DNA of 15,906 nt from CAMAVH01 sp964628235 (GTDB lineage: Bacteria > Pseudomonadota > Alphaproteobacteria > SMXQ01), in the NCBI GenBank assembly GCA_964628235.1, contig CAZVLU010000062.1, positions 1-15,906 on the forward strand, written 5' to 3'. Shown here piece after piece: positions 1-6,955 of the stretch. The translations under genes and the position numbers were made by a program. The notes beneath the pieces are model-generated. The model searched no databases. It was not told where the DNA came from and saw nothing but the letters and a program-made list of their open reading frames with translations. Numbering within the stretch: position 1 is the first letter of the stretch; each line of letters begins with the position of its first letter.

Positions 1-1782
1 CACTTTCAGCAGTTGCTCGGCCATGTCGCGGATGCGGTTCTTGAGCTTGGCCTTGCGCGCCTGCCAGGCCGCGCCGCCGAGCTTGTCGAGCGCGACGGTG
101 CCTTGATCCTCGCCGTAGCGGCTGAGCACGTCGATGTTCTCGACCGGCACGAACAGCTTGTCGCTGCCGTCATAGAGGATGCGCAGGCAGTCGTGCGGCG
201 CGCCGGCGATTTCCAGCGTGATCAGCCCGTCATAGCGGCCGATGCCGTGATCGACATGGACGACGAGATCGCCCTCTTCGATGCTGGTGACTTCGCGGAG
301 GAAAGCGTCGGAGCGGCGCGTCGTGCGGCGCGGCGGACGCGCCAGCCGTTCGCCGAACACGTCCTGCTCGCTCACCACCATCAAGTCGGGAAGCGCGAAG
401 CCCTGTTCCAGGCCGAGCACCGCCATGGCCGCGCTCTCAGGCGGCAGCTTGGCGACGTCCGGCCAGCCTTCGACGGCAGTCAGGCTATGAATATTGTGAT
501 CGCCGAACAGATGGGCCATGCGCTCGCGCGAGCCCTTGCTATAGGCGGCGAACATGATACGCCGTTTGGTCTCGCGCGCCGCCTGGATGGCGGCGGCCAA
601 GGTGACGAAGACGTCGCCGCCCATCTGGTGGCGGGCGGCAGAGAAATTGACGCCGACACGGCCGCCGGCATCCAAGCTGCGCTCGCCGGCGGGTGCCGCG
701 AAGGGCGAGAATTGCACGACGGCGCGCGGGTCGAGGCCCGCAGACCATTCATCGCTTGTGAGGTAGAGACCGTCAGGCGGCAGCGGATTGTAGATCTCGC
801 CGTGAGTCTGCTCGCCGCCCTGGCGCGGCTTCTTCATGTCGCGGCGCGCTTCGTAGAATTCGCCGATCTGCGCCAGGCGCGCGTCGCGCGTTTCCGGCAC
901 GCGGGCATCCATCGTCACCTGTACGCCGGGGACATAGTCGAAGATCGTCGCCAGCTCGGGCTGGAACAGCGGTAGCCAATGTTCCATGCCGACATGGCGG
1001 CGGCCGGCGCTGATCGCCTCGTAGAGGGGATCGTTGTCGCCGGAGGTGCTGAAGACGTCGCGGTAGCCCGAGCGGAAGCGCGCGATGGACTCGGGGTTGA
1101 GCAGCACTTCGCTGACCGGCTTGAGATCGAAGCTGACCATGTCGCCGGTCGAACGCTGGCTCATCGCGTCGAAGCTGCGGATGCGTTCGAGCGTGTCGCC
1201 GAATAGGTCGAGGCGCAGCGGCTCGCGGTTGCCGGCCGGATAGACGTCGATGATGCCGCCGCGCAGGGCATATTCGCCCGGCTCCATGACGGTGTCGGTG
1301 CGGCCATAGCCGTTGGCTTCCAAGAAGGCGGTCAGTTTGTCGAGGTCGACCGTTTCGCCGGTCTTGGCGGCGAAGCGCGCGCCCTGCAGCAGCGCCGGCA
1401 CAGGCACGCGCTGGAGAAGCGCGTTAACCGTGGTGATGACGATGCGCGGCCCCTGCCCGCTGCGCGGCTCTGCCAGCTTGATGAGGCTGTCGATGCGTCG
1501 GCTGACGATCTGGCTGTTGGGCGAGACACGGTCGTAGGGCAAGCAGTCCCAGGCCGGCAGGCCGACGATCTCGATCTCGGGCAGGAAGAAGGCCAGCGCC
1601 TCAACCATGCGCGCCATGGCGGCGTCGTCGGTCGAGATATGGACCAGATCGGCGGCTTGGCCTTCCGTGAGTTTGGCCAGGTCCGGCAGAAGGCGGGCGA
1701 GCAGCAGGGCATCGGCGCCTTGCGGCGCGCCGCCGACCGTCACAGGGCCGGATGACTTTAGTAACTCAATAAGGTTTTTCAA
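1..1782 (-). CDS. mfd: Transcription-repair coupling factor Mfd, N-terminal half (cut by window edge)
   Basis: Mfd is a DNA translocase that removes stalled RNA polymerase from lesions and hands the site to UvrA (transcription-coupled repair, cytoplasm). The minus-strand frame is open for 594 codons to base 1. It reads as the UvrB-homology module of Mfd, opening with a GPVTVGGAP-type segment, followed near residues 500-520 by the RNA-polymerase-interacting domain signature DLVVHVDHGIGRYDGL. At the edge it reaches LSRYGEDQGTVALDKLGG and then ARKAKLKNRIRDMAEQL, the stretch just before the translocase lobes. The helicase motifs lie outside, so about half of a normal protein of roughly 1150 residues is present. 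No ATG exists between the in-frame TAA at 1801-1803 and the conserved start of the domain. TTG at 1780-1782 fits the family N-terminus best; GTG at 1741-1743 is the alternative but cuts into conserved sequence. No good Shine-Dalgarno is visible. The start is 8 bases after the sdhE stop, so translation is probably coupled to sdhE. Identity is secure; the start is moderate. Confidence 0.95.
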   Translation of the reverse strand, partial: MKNLIELLKSSGPVTVGGAPQGADALLLARLLPDLAKLTEGQAADLVHISTDDAAMARMVEALAFFLPEIEIVGLPAWDCLPYDRVSPNSQIVSRRIDSLIKLAEPRSGQGPRIVITTVNALLQRVPVPALLQGARFAAKTGETVDLDKLTAFLEANGYGRTDTVMEPGEYALRGGIIDVYPAGNREPLRLDLFGDTLERIRSFDAMSQRSTGDMVSFDLKPVSEVLLNPESIARFRSGYRDVFSTSGDNDPLYEAISAGRRHVGMEHWLPLFQPELATIFDYVPGVQVTMDARVPETRDARLAQIGEFYEARRDMKKPRQGGEQTHGEIYNPLPPDGLYLTSDEWSAGLDPRAVVQFSPFAAPAGERSLDAGGRVGVNFSAARHQMGGDVFVTLAAAIQAARETKRRIMFAAYSKGSRERMAHLFGDHNIHSLTAVEGWPDVAKLPPESAAMAVLGLEQGFALPDLMVVSEQDVFGERLARPPRRTTRRSDAFLREVTSIEEGDLVVHVDHGIGRYDGLITLEIAGAPHDCLRILYDGSDKLFVPVENIDVLSRYGEDQGTVALDKLGGAAWQARKAKLKNRIRDMAEQLLKV

Positions 1783-1790
1783 TCGACTAA

Positions 1791-2057
1791 CTAGGCTAAC
1801 TTAAACTGTTGCAGGAGGCTGAAGACGTCGCTTTTGATGTCGTCCGGCACCGGATATTTGCCCATCAGCCAATCCATCAGGTCGGCATCTTCCTCGTCGA
1901 GCAAACGCTCGAAGCGCTCGAGCTGCGCCAGGTCCATGGCCGGCAGATGGGCGGCGGCGAAGCGGCCGATCAGGATATCGGCCTCCTTCATGCCGCGGTG
2001 CTGGCTGAGATAGAGCAGCCGCTTGCGGCGGATTTCATGAGGATCAGGGGTGGTCAT
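1791..2057 (-). CDS. sdhE: Succinate dehydrogenase assembly factor SdhE (FAD assembly, YgfY/DUF339 family)
   Basis: SdhE is a small cytoplasmic factor needed for covalent flavinylation of the SdhA subunit of succinate dehydrogenase (complex II). The 88-residue product has the family hallmark RGMKEADIL, with the conserved RGxxE at residues 21-25, in a short all-helical protein ending in VFSLLQQFKLA. The frame could extend upstream to 2150, but that 31-residue extension is proline/cysteine-rich and unlike the family. ATG at 2055-2057 gives the usual SdhE length and has AAAGG about 8 bases upstream, so I chose it. It is the first gene of an sdhE-mfd unit and is divergent from recG, an arrangement common in alphaproteobacteria. 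A functional link between SdhE and Mfd is not implied; the pairing is probably inherited order. Confidence 0.93.
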   Translation of the reverse strand: MTTPDPHEIRRKRLLYLSQHRGMKEADILIGRFAAAHLPAMDLAQLERFERLLDEEDADLMDWLMGKYPVPDDIKSDVFSLLQQFKLA

Positions 2058-2111
2058 ATGGAGCCTTTGGCACGAATCGGGACACCCGCCGGCCGTACGG
2101 ACAGGGTCTGA

Positions 2112-2141
2112 CGGACAGGCGGGAGGCTGGTAGGGTATAAG
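2112..2141 (+). promoter_or_regulatory. Candidate recG promoter overlapping the sdhE promoter
   Basis: On the plus strand, CGGACA (2112-2117, 4/6) is followed after 18 bases by TATAAG (2136-2141, 5/6). A start near 2148 would leave a leader of about 50 bases before the recG ATG at 2198. The two divergent -10 elements overlap on the same TATA core, so the two promoters could not both be occupied at once. A second TTGACG at 2178-2183 has no usable -10 before the gene. Confidence 0.38.
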
Positions 2142-2162
2142 TCCTTCCAAGGGCGCTGTCAG
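2134..2162 (-). promoter_or_regulatory. Probable sigma70-type promoter of sdhE-mfd
   Basis: On the minus strand, CTGACA (2157-2162, 5/6 to TTGACA) is followed after exactly 17 bases by TATACC (2134-2139, 4/6 to TATAAT). Transcription would start near 2127, giving a leader of about 70 bases before the sdhE ATG. Its -10 shares TATA (2136-2139) with a plus-strand -10 candidate for recG. The call rests on sequence match only. Confidence 0.5.
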
Positions 2163-2197
2163 CAGCCCGCTAACCCTTTGACGTATCAGCCCGACCG

Positions 2198-4300
2198 ATG
2201 CGCCCGGACGTCCTCAATCCGCTATTCGCCGAAGTCACGGCCCTGCCGGGGCTGGGGCCGCGCCTCGGCAAGCTGGTCGAGAAGCTGGCCGGCCCCCATG
2301 TCGTCGATCTGTGCTGGCATCTGCCGAGCGGCCTGATCGACCGCCGCTTCGCCCCCAAGGTCGCCGAAGCGCCGGAAGGCGGTATCGCCACGCTGACCGT
2401 GCGGGTCGACAAGCATGTCCCCTCGCCCAACCGCCGTTTGCCTTATCGGGTGCATTGCTCCGACGAGACCGGCGAGATCACCCTGGTGTTTTTCCACGCC
2501 CGGCCCGACTACCTGGAAAAGCTGTTGCCGGTCGGCGCCGTGCGCATCATCAGCGGCAAGGTCGAGCGCTTTCGCGGCGAAGCGCAGATGAGCCACCCGG
2601 ACCATGTGGCGACCATGGAGAACAAGGACAGCTTGGCCGCCGTCGAGCCGGTCTATCCGCTGAGCGCCGGGCTGACGCCCAAGGTCGTCGCCAAAGCGGT
2701 GCGCGCGGCGCTCGACCGCGCGCCCGCCCTGCCCGAATGGCACGACCCGGCCTGGAAGAAAAAGAACGGCTGGATGGCCTGGAAGGACTCGCTGCTCGCC
2801 GCCCATACGCCCGAGCGCGCGATGGACCTCAATGCCGATACGGCTGTGCGCACGCGCTTGGCCTATGACGAACTGCTGGCCAATCAGTTGGCGCTGGCCA
2901 TTTCGCGCGCCCATATGCGCCGCCAGCGCGGCCGTGCTCTTTTTGGTTCAGGGGGTGGCGCGCAAGGCAATGGCGACCTGCGCCGCAAGGTGCTGGCCGC
3001 CCTGCCCTTCAAGCTGACGAAGTCGCAAGAGACGGCGCTGTCGGAGATCACCGCCGACATGGCGGCCCCGTCGCGCATGCTGCGCCTGCTGCAAGGCGAT
3101 GTCGGCAGTGGCAAGACGGTGGTCGCCTTCCTCGCGATGACGGCGGCGGTCGAGGCCGGCGCGCAATCGGCGCTGCTGGCGCCGACGGAAATTCTCGCGC
3201 GGCAGCATTTCGCCACCATCGAGCCGCTGGCCAAGGCCGCCGGCTTGCAAGTGCGACTGTTGACGGGCCGCGACAAGGGCGCGCCGCGCGCCAAGCTGCT
3301 CGAAGACCTCGCCGAGGGCCGCATCGACGTCATCATCGGCACCCATGCCTTGATTCAAGACGATGTCGCCTTCAAAGACCTCGCCTTCGTCGTGGTCGAT
3401 GAACAGCACCGTTTCGGCGTCGATCAGCGCCTGGCGCTGACTTCCAAGGGCAAGACGACCGATGTGCTGGTGATGTCGGCGACGCCGATCCCGCGCACGC
3501 TGACGCTGACCGCCTATGGCGACTTGGACGTTTCGCGCCTCACCGAAAAGCCTGCCGGCCGCAAGGCGGTCGATACCCGCGTCGTGCCGCTTGATCGCAT
3601 GGACGAAGTGGTGGTCGGCGTGCGCCGGGCGCTCGATGCCGGCGAACAGGTCTTTTGGGTCTGTCCGCTGGTCGAGGAATCGGAACTGTCCGACATGGCC
3701 GCCGCCGAGGACCGCCACAAGGCGCTGGCGGAGATTTTCGGCGACCGGGTCGGCTTGGTGCATGGCCGCATGAAAGCCGCGGAAAAGGACGCGGCGATGA
3801 TGGCCTTCGTCGAGGCGCGCACGCAGTTGCTCGTCGCCACTACGGTGATCGAAGTCGGCGTCGACGTGCCGGCCGCCACCGTCATGGTCATCGAACATGC
3901 CGAGCGTTTCGGCCTTGCACAGCTCCACCAACTGCGGGGCCGGGTCGGGCGCGGCGACAAGACGGCGAGCTGCCTGTTGCTTTACGCCAAGCCGCTGACT
4001 CAGACCGCCAAGGCGCGGCTCAAAATCCTGCGCGAAACCGACGACGGCTTCGTCATCGCCGAGGAGGATCTCCGTTTACGCGGCGCCGGCGAATTGCTCG
4101 GCACCAAACAGAGCGGCTTGCCGCGCTTCCGCCTCGCCGATCTGTCGGTGCATGGCGAACTGCTGGCGGCGGCGCGCGATGATGCGGCCTTGATCATGGC
4201 GCTCGACCCGCAATTGCAAGGCCCGCGCGGCGAAGCTTTGCGGGTGCTGCTCTATCTGTTCGAGCGCGATGCGGCGGTGTTGACGGCGCGGTCCGGCTAG
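2198..4300 (+). CDS. recG: ATP-dependent DNA helicase RecG
   Basis: RecG is a superfamily 2 double-strand DNA translocase that remodels stalled forks, R-loops and Holliday junctions. The 700-residue product is full length for alphaproteobacteria. It starts with the RecG leader PLFAEVTALPGLGPRLGKL and continues into the OB-fold wedge domain (roughly residues 60-165). Walker A is GDVGSGKT at residues 300-307, the Walker B box is DEQHR at 401-405, and SATPIPRT forms motif III. The second RecA lobe carries VHGRMK, ATTVIEVGVDVP and QLRGRVGRG. The C-terminal LRLRGAGELLGTKQSG is the RecG-specific TRG region that couples ATP hydrolysis to fork reversal. ATG at 2198 gives the standard N-terminus, although no strong Shine-Dalgarno precedes it. 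It is divergent from sdhE-mfd and convergent with the DUF502 gene, and the two stops share the tetranucleotide CTAG (4297-4300). All catalytic motifs are intact. Confidence 0.97.
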   Translation: MRPDVLNPLFAEVTALPGLGPRLGKLVEKLAGPHVVDLCWHLPSGLIDRRFAPKVAEAPEGGIATLTVRVDKHVPSPNRRLPYRVHCSDETGEITLVFFHARPDYLEKLLPVGAVRIISGKVERFRGEAQMSHPDHVATMENKDSLAAVEPVYPLSAGLTPKVVAKAVRAALDRAPALPEWHDPAWKKKNGWMAWKDSLLAAHTPERAMDLNADTAVRTRLAYDELLANQLALAISRAHMRRQRGRALFGSGGGAQGNGDLRRKVLAALPFKLTKSQETALSEITADMAAPSRMLRLLQGDVGSGKTVVAFLAMTAAVEAGAQSALLAPTEILARQHFATIEPLAKAAGLQVRLLTGRDKGAPRAKLLEDLAEGRIDVIIGTHALIQDDVAFKDLAFVVVDEQHRFGVDQRLALTSKGKTTDVLVMSATPIPRTLTLTAYGDLDVSRLTEKPAGRKAVDTRVVPLDRMDEVVVGVRRALDAGEQVFWVCPLVEESELSDMAAAEDRHKALAEIFGDRVGLVHGRMKAAEKDAAMMAFVEARTQLLVATTVIEVGVDVPAATVMVIEHAERFGLAQLHQLRGRVGRGDKTASCLLLYAKPLTQTAKARLKILRETDDGFVIAEEDLRLRGAGELLGTKQSGLPRFRLADLSVHGELLAAARDDAALIMALDPQLQGPRGEALRVLLYLFERDAAVLTARSG

Positions 4301-5028
4301 CGCCAGTCGCGCTTGTTGGCCAACGCGCTGCGGTCGGTCGGGGTGACGATGCCGCCGGAGACGATCATCTTCAGCCCCTCCTCGACCGTCATCTGTAACT
4401 CGATGACCTCGCTTTTTGGCACGAACAAGAGATAGCCAGAGGTCGGATTTGGCGTCGTCGGCACGAAGATGCTGACCAGCGGCGCCGCCGCATGGCTGGC
4501 GATCTCGCCGCTCGTCGTGGCGGTGATGAAGCCGAGCGCCCAAGCGCCGGGGCGCGGAAACTCGATCAGCACGACGCTGCGAAACGCGTTGCCCTTGCTG
4601 GAGAAGATCGTTTCGAAGACCTGCTTGGTCGCGCCGTAGATGCCGCGCACCACGGGCATGCGCGCCAGCACGCGATCGTTGAGGCTTAGGAAATAGCGCC
4701 CGAGCAGGCTCGTGGTCAGCGCGCCGATGAACGTCAGCGCGATCAGTACGATGACGAGGCCAAGTCCCGGCACGCCGAACTGCAGCAAGGTTTCCGGCTG
4801 GTAGGCCAATGGAATCATCGGCGTGACGATGGCGTCGACGAAATGAATCACCCACCAGATGAGATAGAAGGTGATGACGATCGGCGCGGTCACGAGCAAG
4901 CCGGCGAACAGCCAGGTGCGCAAGCGACCGAAAAATCCGGGCCGGCTGGCAGCGTGCATCTGCTGGATGGCGCCTTGCGGCGTCCCCTCGGGGCTTGGCG
5001 GCGGCGTCGGGGCCTCGGGGTTACTCAC
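4297..5028 (-). CDS. DUF502 family inner-membrane protein
   Basis: The 243-residue product belongs to the DUF502 family, whose biochemical role is not established. It has a proline-rich cytoplasmic leader (residues 1-30), a first membrane segment at about 36-60 (TWLFAGLLVTAPIVITFYLIW) and a second at about 84-110. The conserved soluble part follows, with RMPVVRGIYGATKQ, a VVLIEFPRPGAWALGFIT strand and the PTTPNPTSGYLLFVP motif typical of the family. The start is GTG at 5028: AAGGAG lies 8 bases upstream, and no ATG in this position fits. The gene converges on recG with a 4-base overlap. DUF502 genes are often found beside recG in alphaproteobacteria. A promoter of its own appears just upstream, after the terminator of the TauE/SafE gene. 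Family assignment is firm; function is unknown. Confidence 0.9.
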   Translation of the reverse strand: MSNPEAPTPPPSPEGTPQGAIQQMHAASRPGFFGRLRTWLFAGLLVTAPIVITFYLIWWVIHFVDAIVTPMIPLAYQPETLLQFGVPGLGLVIVLIALTFIGALTTSLLGRYFLSLNDRVLARMPVVRGIYGATKQVFETIFSSKGNAFRSVVLIEFPRPGAWALGFITATTSGEIASHAAAPLVSIFVPTTPNPTSGYLLFVPKSEVIELQMTVEEGLKMIVSGGIVTPTDRSALANKRDWR

Positions 5029-5045
5029 GTGGCTTGCTCCTTGCG

Positions 5046-5057
5046 ATGACCAGTCAT
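5046..5057. promoter_or_regulatory. 12-bp palindrome ATGACCAGTCAT at the DUF502 promoter
   Basis: ATGAC and GTCAT are perfect inverted arms around a 2-base centre. The element overlaps the last bases of the proposed -10 (5056-5061) and the expected transcription start near 5049. That is where a repressor operator would sit, but no cognate regulator gene is in the window, so this is inference from position and symmetry. Confidence 0.3.
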
Positions 5058-5083
5058 TGTAAGGAGCGGGGCCGCGAAAGCAA
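5056..5083 (-). promoter_or_regulatory. Candidate promoter of the DUF502 gene
   Basis: On the minus strand, TTGCTT (5078-5083, 3/6) is followed after 16 bases by TACAAT (5056-5061, 5/6). This gives a leader of about 20 bases ending in the AAGGAG ribosome site. The -35 falls in the T-rich tail directly after the hairpin at 5086-5109, so the preceding terminator and this promoter share sequence. Confidence 0.42.
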
Positions 5084-5109
5084 ATGGCCCAGGACTTTCA
5101 TCCTGGGCC
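5079..5109 (-). terminator. Rho-independent terminator of the TauE/SafE gene
   Basis: A perfect 9-bp stem (GGCCCAGGA at 5086-5094 pairing with TCCTGGGCC at 5101-5109) encloses a 6-base loop. It sits 37 bases after the stop of the permease on the minus strand and is followed there by ATTTGCTTTC, a modest T-rich tail. It separates the permease from the DUF502 gene. Confidence 0.65.
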
Positions 5110-5146
5110 GTCGCGCAATATACCGCTTTACCGAGCATGCGGGCCA

Positions 5147-5968
5147 TTAAAGCAGGCTGGTCAGCATGCGCGCCGCCGTCAGCAACAGGAACAGGCCGAA
5201 GGCGCGTTGCAGCGCCGTCTTGCTGATGCTGTGGGCCACTTTCGCGCCGTAGGGCACGACGGCGAGAATCGTCGGCAGGAGCAGCACGCAGGCCAGCAGA
5301 TTGACGTAGCCGATGCTGAAGGGCGGCAGGTCGGGATGGTTCCAACCGGTGATGATGTAGCCGATGGCGCCCGGCACGCCGATGATCAGGCCGAGGGCGG
5401 ATGCGGTGCCGACGGCGCGATGGACCGGCACGCCGAACAGGGTCATGGCCGGGACGCCGAGCGTGCCGCCGCCGATGCCCATCAAAGTGGCGATAAAGCC
5501 GGTGGCGCTGCCGATCGCCGCGCCGCGCGCGCCGCGCGGATATTCCGGACCGAGACGCCAACTGTCGCGACGGAAGAACATATAGCCCGCGACGATCAGC
5601 GCGACCGTGCCGAAAATGGCGGTCAGCGCTTCGCCCTTGAGCGGGCCGGCGACGATGGCGCCAAGCACCACGCCGACGAAGGCCGAGGGGCCGATGAGCT
5701 TGAGGATGCCGAAATCCACGGCGCCCTTTTTGTGATGCGAGCGCGCCGACATGATCGACGTCGGGATGATCGTCGCGAGCGAGGTGGCGACCGCGACATG
5801 CATGCGGACGTCCGAATCGATCTCGATGATGCGGAAAATTTCAAACATCACCGGCACGGTGACGATGCCGCCGCCGACGCCGAGCAGGCCGGACAAAAAG
5901 CCGGCGAACGCGCCGGCGATCACCATGGCGATGACCGCAGAGACGAGGAACGAGGTATCAACGTACAT
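5147..5968 (-). CDS. TauE/SafE family (sulfite exporter/anion permease) membrane protein
   Basis: The 273-residue polytopic protein has two homologous halves, as in TauE/SafE permeases, which export sulfite, sulfoacetate or related organosulfur anions across the inner membrane. Each half carries the glycine-rich signature: GLLGVGGGIVTVPVM near residue 30 and LMGIGGGTLGVPAM near residue 165. About eight hydrophobic segments are visible, with a short basic loop HHKKG in the first half and FFRRD near the middle. ATG at 5968 has AAGGAC 6 bases upstream, and the protein begins with a hydrophobic segment, so the start is good. It is monocistronic: a terminator follows and the divergent SRAP gene begins 243 bases upstream. 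The substrate cannot be read from sequence, and no sulfur-metabolism gene is nearby to suggest one. Confidence 0.88.
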   Translation of the reverse strand: MYVDTSFLVSAVIAMVIAGAFAGFLSGLLGVGGGIVTVPVMFEIFRIIEIDSDVRMHVAVATSLATIIPTSIMSARSHHKKGAVDFGILKLIGPSAFVGVVLGAIVAGPLKGEALTAIFGTVALIVAGYMFFRRDSWRLGPEYPRGARGAAIGSATGFIATLMGIGGGTLGVPAMTLFGVPVHRAVGTASALGLIIGVPGAIGYIITGWNHPDLPPFSIGYVNLLACVLLLPTILAVVPYGAKVAHSISKTALQRAFGLFLLLTAARMLTSLL

Positions 5969-6105
5969 GTACTGTCCTTGAGTGGAAACTCGCGGGAAAT
6001 GGCCCGGATGGCGGGCGATTCGTCAGGCGAGGCAGAGGAAGGCGTCCCGGCAATGACGCGGTCTGGCCGCGCGGGCATAGGCGTAACCGATGATAGCCCC
6101 CAGCG

Positions 6106-6138
6106 AAACCTAGAAAATGCTTATGGGATGATAGGTTT
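6106..6138. repeat. Inverted repeat AAACCTA / TAGGTTT between TauE/SafE and SRAP genes
   Basis: Perfect 7-bp arms at 6106-6112 and 6132-6138 are separated by 19 bases. The region between the divergent genes (5969-6211) holds no credible coding frame. A second small dyad, TGCCA/TGGCA, lies at 6149-6163. The first repeat is placed to act on either gene as an operator, but there is no direct evidence for a binding protein. Confidence 0.3.
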
Positions 6139-6176
6139 TTGGAATGGCTGCCATGCGTTGGCATGCGGCTAAGGCG

Positions 6177-6205
6177 TTGACCGTGTCGCCCCATGTTCTC
6201 ATAAT
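6177..6205 (+). promoter_or_regulatory. Strong sigma70-type promoter of the SRAP gene, placed for a leaderless mRNA
   Basis: TTGACC (6177-6182, 5/6) and CATAAT (6200-6205, 5/6) are separated by exactly 17 bases. The expected transcription start, 7 bases after the -10, is the A of the ATG at 6212. No Shine-Dalgarno is present between the -10 and the start codon, which agrees with a leaderless transcript. Confidence 0.68.
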
Positions 6206-6211
6206 GTTCTC

Positions 6212-6868
6212 ATGTGCAGCCGCTATTCCCAGACCAAATCCCCTGCCGAATTGGCCAAGCGCTTCAAGGCGCGGGCGCCGAAAAGCAATTTGCAGCCGCG
6301 CTACAACATCGCGCCGACGCAGGAGGCGCCCGTGTTGCGTCTTGACGCTGAGGGGGCGCGTGAAATCAGTCTACTCCGCTGGGGGCTGGTGCCGAGTTGG
6401 GCGAAGGAGATCGCTGGCGCACCCTTGATCAATGCCCGCGCCGAGACGCTCGGCGAGAAGGCCAGCTTCAAGCAGTCGCTCGAGCGTCGGCGCTGTCTGG
6501 TGCTGAGCGACGGCTTTTATGAGTGGCAGAAGGTCGGAAAAGATAAACTTCCCTGGCGTTTCCTGCGCCAAGACGGCGAGGCCTTCGCCATGGCCGGCTT
6601 GTGGGACGTTTGGCAGCCTGCCGAAGGGCCCGCCGTCGAAAGCTTCGCCATCGTCACCACGGCGGCCAACGATCTGGTGGGTCCGGTGCACGACCGCATG
6701 CCGGTGATCTTCCCCGACGAAGAAACAGCGAACGCCTGGCTCGCGTCACCCTCGCCCGGTCTGCTTGCCCCCTGCCCGACATTCGTCATGGACGCCTATC
6801 GGATCGGCCCCGCCGTCGGCAATTTCCGCAACGACGATGAAAGCCTGCTCGCGCCTATCGTGGCGTAA
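6212..6868 (+). CDS. SRAP domain protein (YedK/HMCES-type abasic-site shield)
   Basis: SRAP proteins covalently cap abasic sites in single-stranded DNA through the N-terminal cysteine, forming a stable thiazolidine link that protects forks from strand breakage. The 218-residue product is full length. After removal of Met1 the catalytic Cys2 is exposed in MCSRY (MCGRY in many homologues). The other active-site residues align well: Asn74 in LINARAET, Glu104 in DGFYEW and His160 in GPVHDRMP. These correspond to Cys2, Asn75, Glu105 and His160 of E. coli YedK. YNIAPTQ (31-37) and LRWGLVPSWA (55-64) are conserved DNA-binding segments. The start codon is fixed by the chemistry, because the cysteine must be residue 2. 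The gene is monocistronic or followed by the secreted protein gene 87 bases on. Older annotations call this family SOS response-associated peptidase (DUF159). No LexA-type GTTC-N7-GTTC box is visible upstream. Confidence 0.95.
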   Translation: MCSRYSQTKSPAELAKRFKARAPKSNLQPRYNIAPTQEAPVLRLDAEGAREISLLRWGLVPSWAKEIAGAPLINARAETLGEKASFKQSLERRRCLVLSDGFYEWQKVGKDKLPWRFLRQDGEAFAMAGLWDVWQPAEGPAVESFAIVTTAANDLVGPVHDRMPVIFPDEETANAWLASPSPGLLAPCPTFVMDAYRIGPAVGNFRNDDESLLAPIVA

Positions 6869-6887
6869 GCTCATGAGGCATGCGGCT

Positions 6888-6905
6888 TTGTCGCAAAACT
6901 GTCAT
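6888..6905 (+). promoter_or_regulatory. PhoB-box-like direct repeat upstream of the secreted beta-propeller gene
   Basis: TTGTCGC, AAAA, CTGTCAT: two 7-base half-sites with the 4-base A-rich spacer and 11-base period of the PhoB box. The downstream half matches CTGTCAT at 7/7; the upstream half matches at only 4/7. It lies 50 bases before the start codon. GATTAG (6913-6918) is a poor -10, and spacing to other -10 candidates is not canonical, so the promoter itself is uncertain. Confidence 0.45.
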
Positions 6906-6955
6906 GATGGCCGATTAGGAGTCGCGCAGGATTATCCTCTTATGCGGAGTTTTTC

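Noticed and set aside
13..975. A 320-codon plus-strand frame over mfd
   Set aside because: It is the complement of the UvrB-like and polymerase-binding parts of Mfd, which are clear on the minus strand.
5084..6172. A 362-codon plus-strand frame across the TauE/SafE gene and its upstream region
   Set aside because: The product is Asp/Arg/His/Gly-rich with no domain; the minus-strand permease is well supported.
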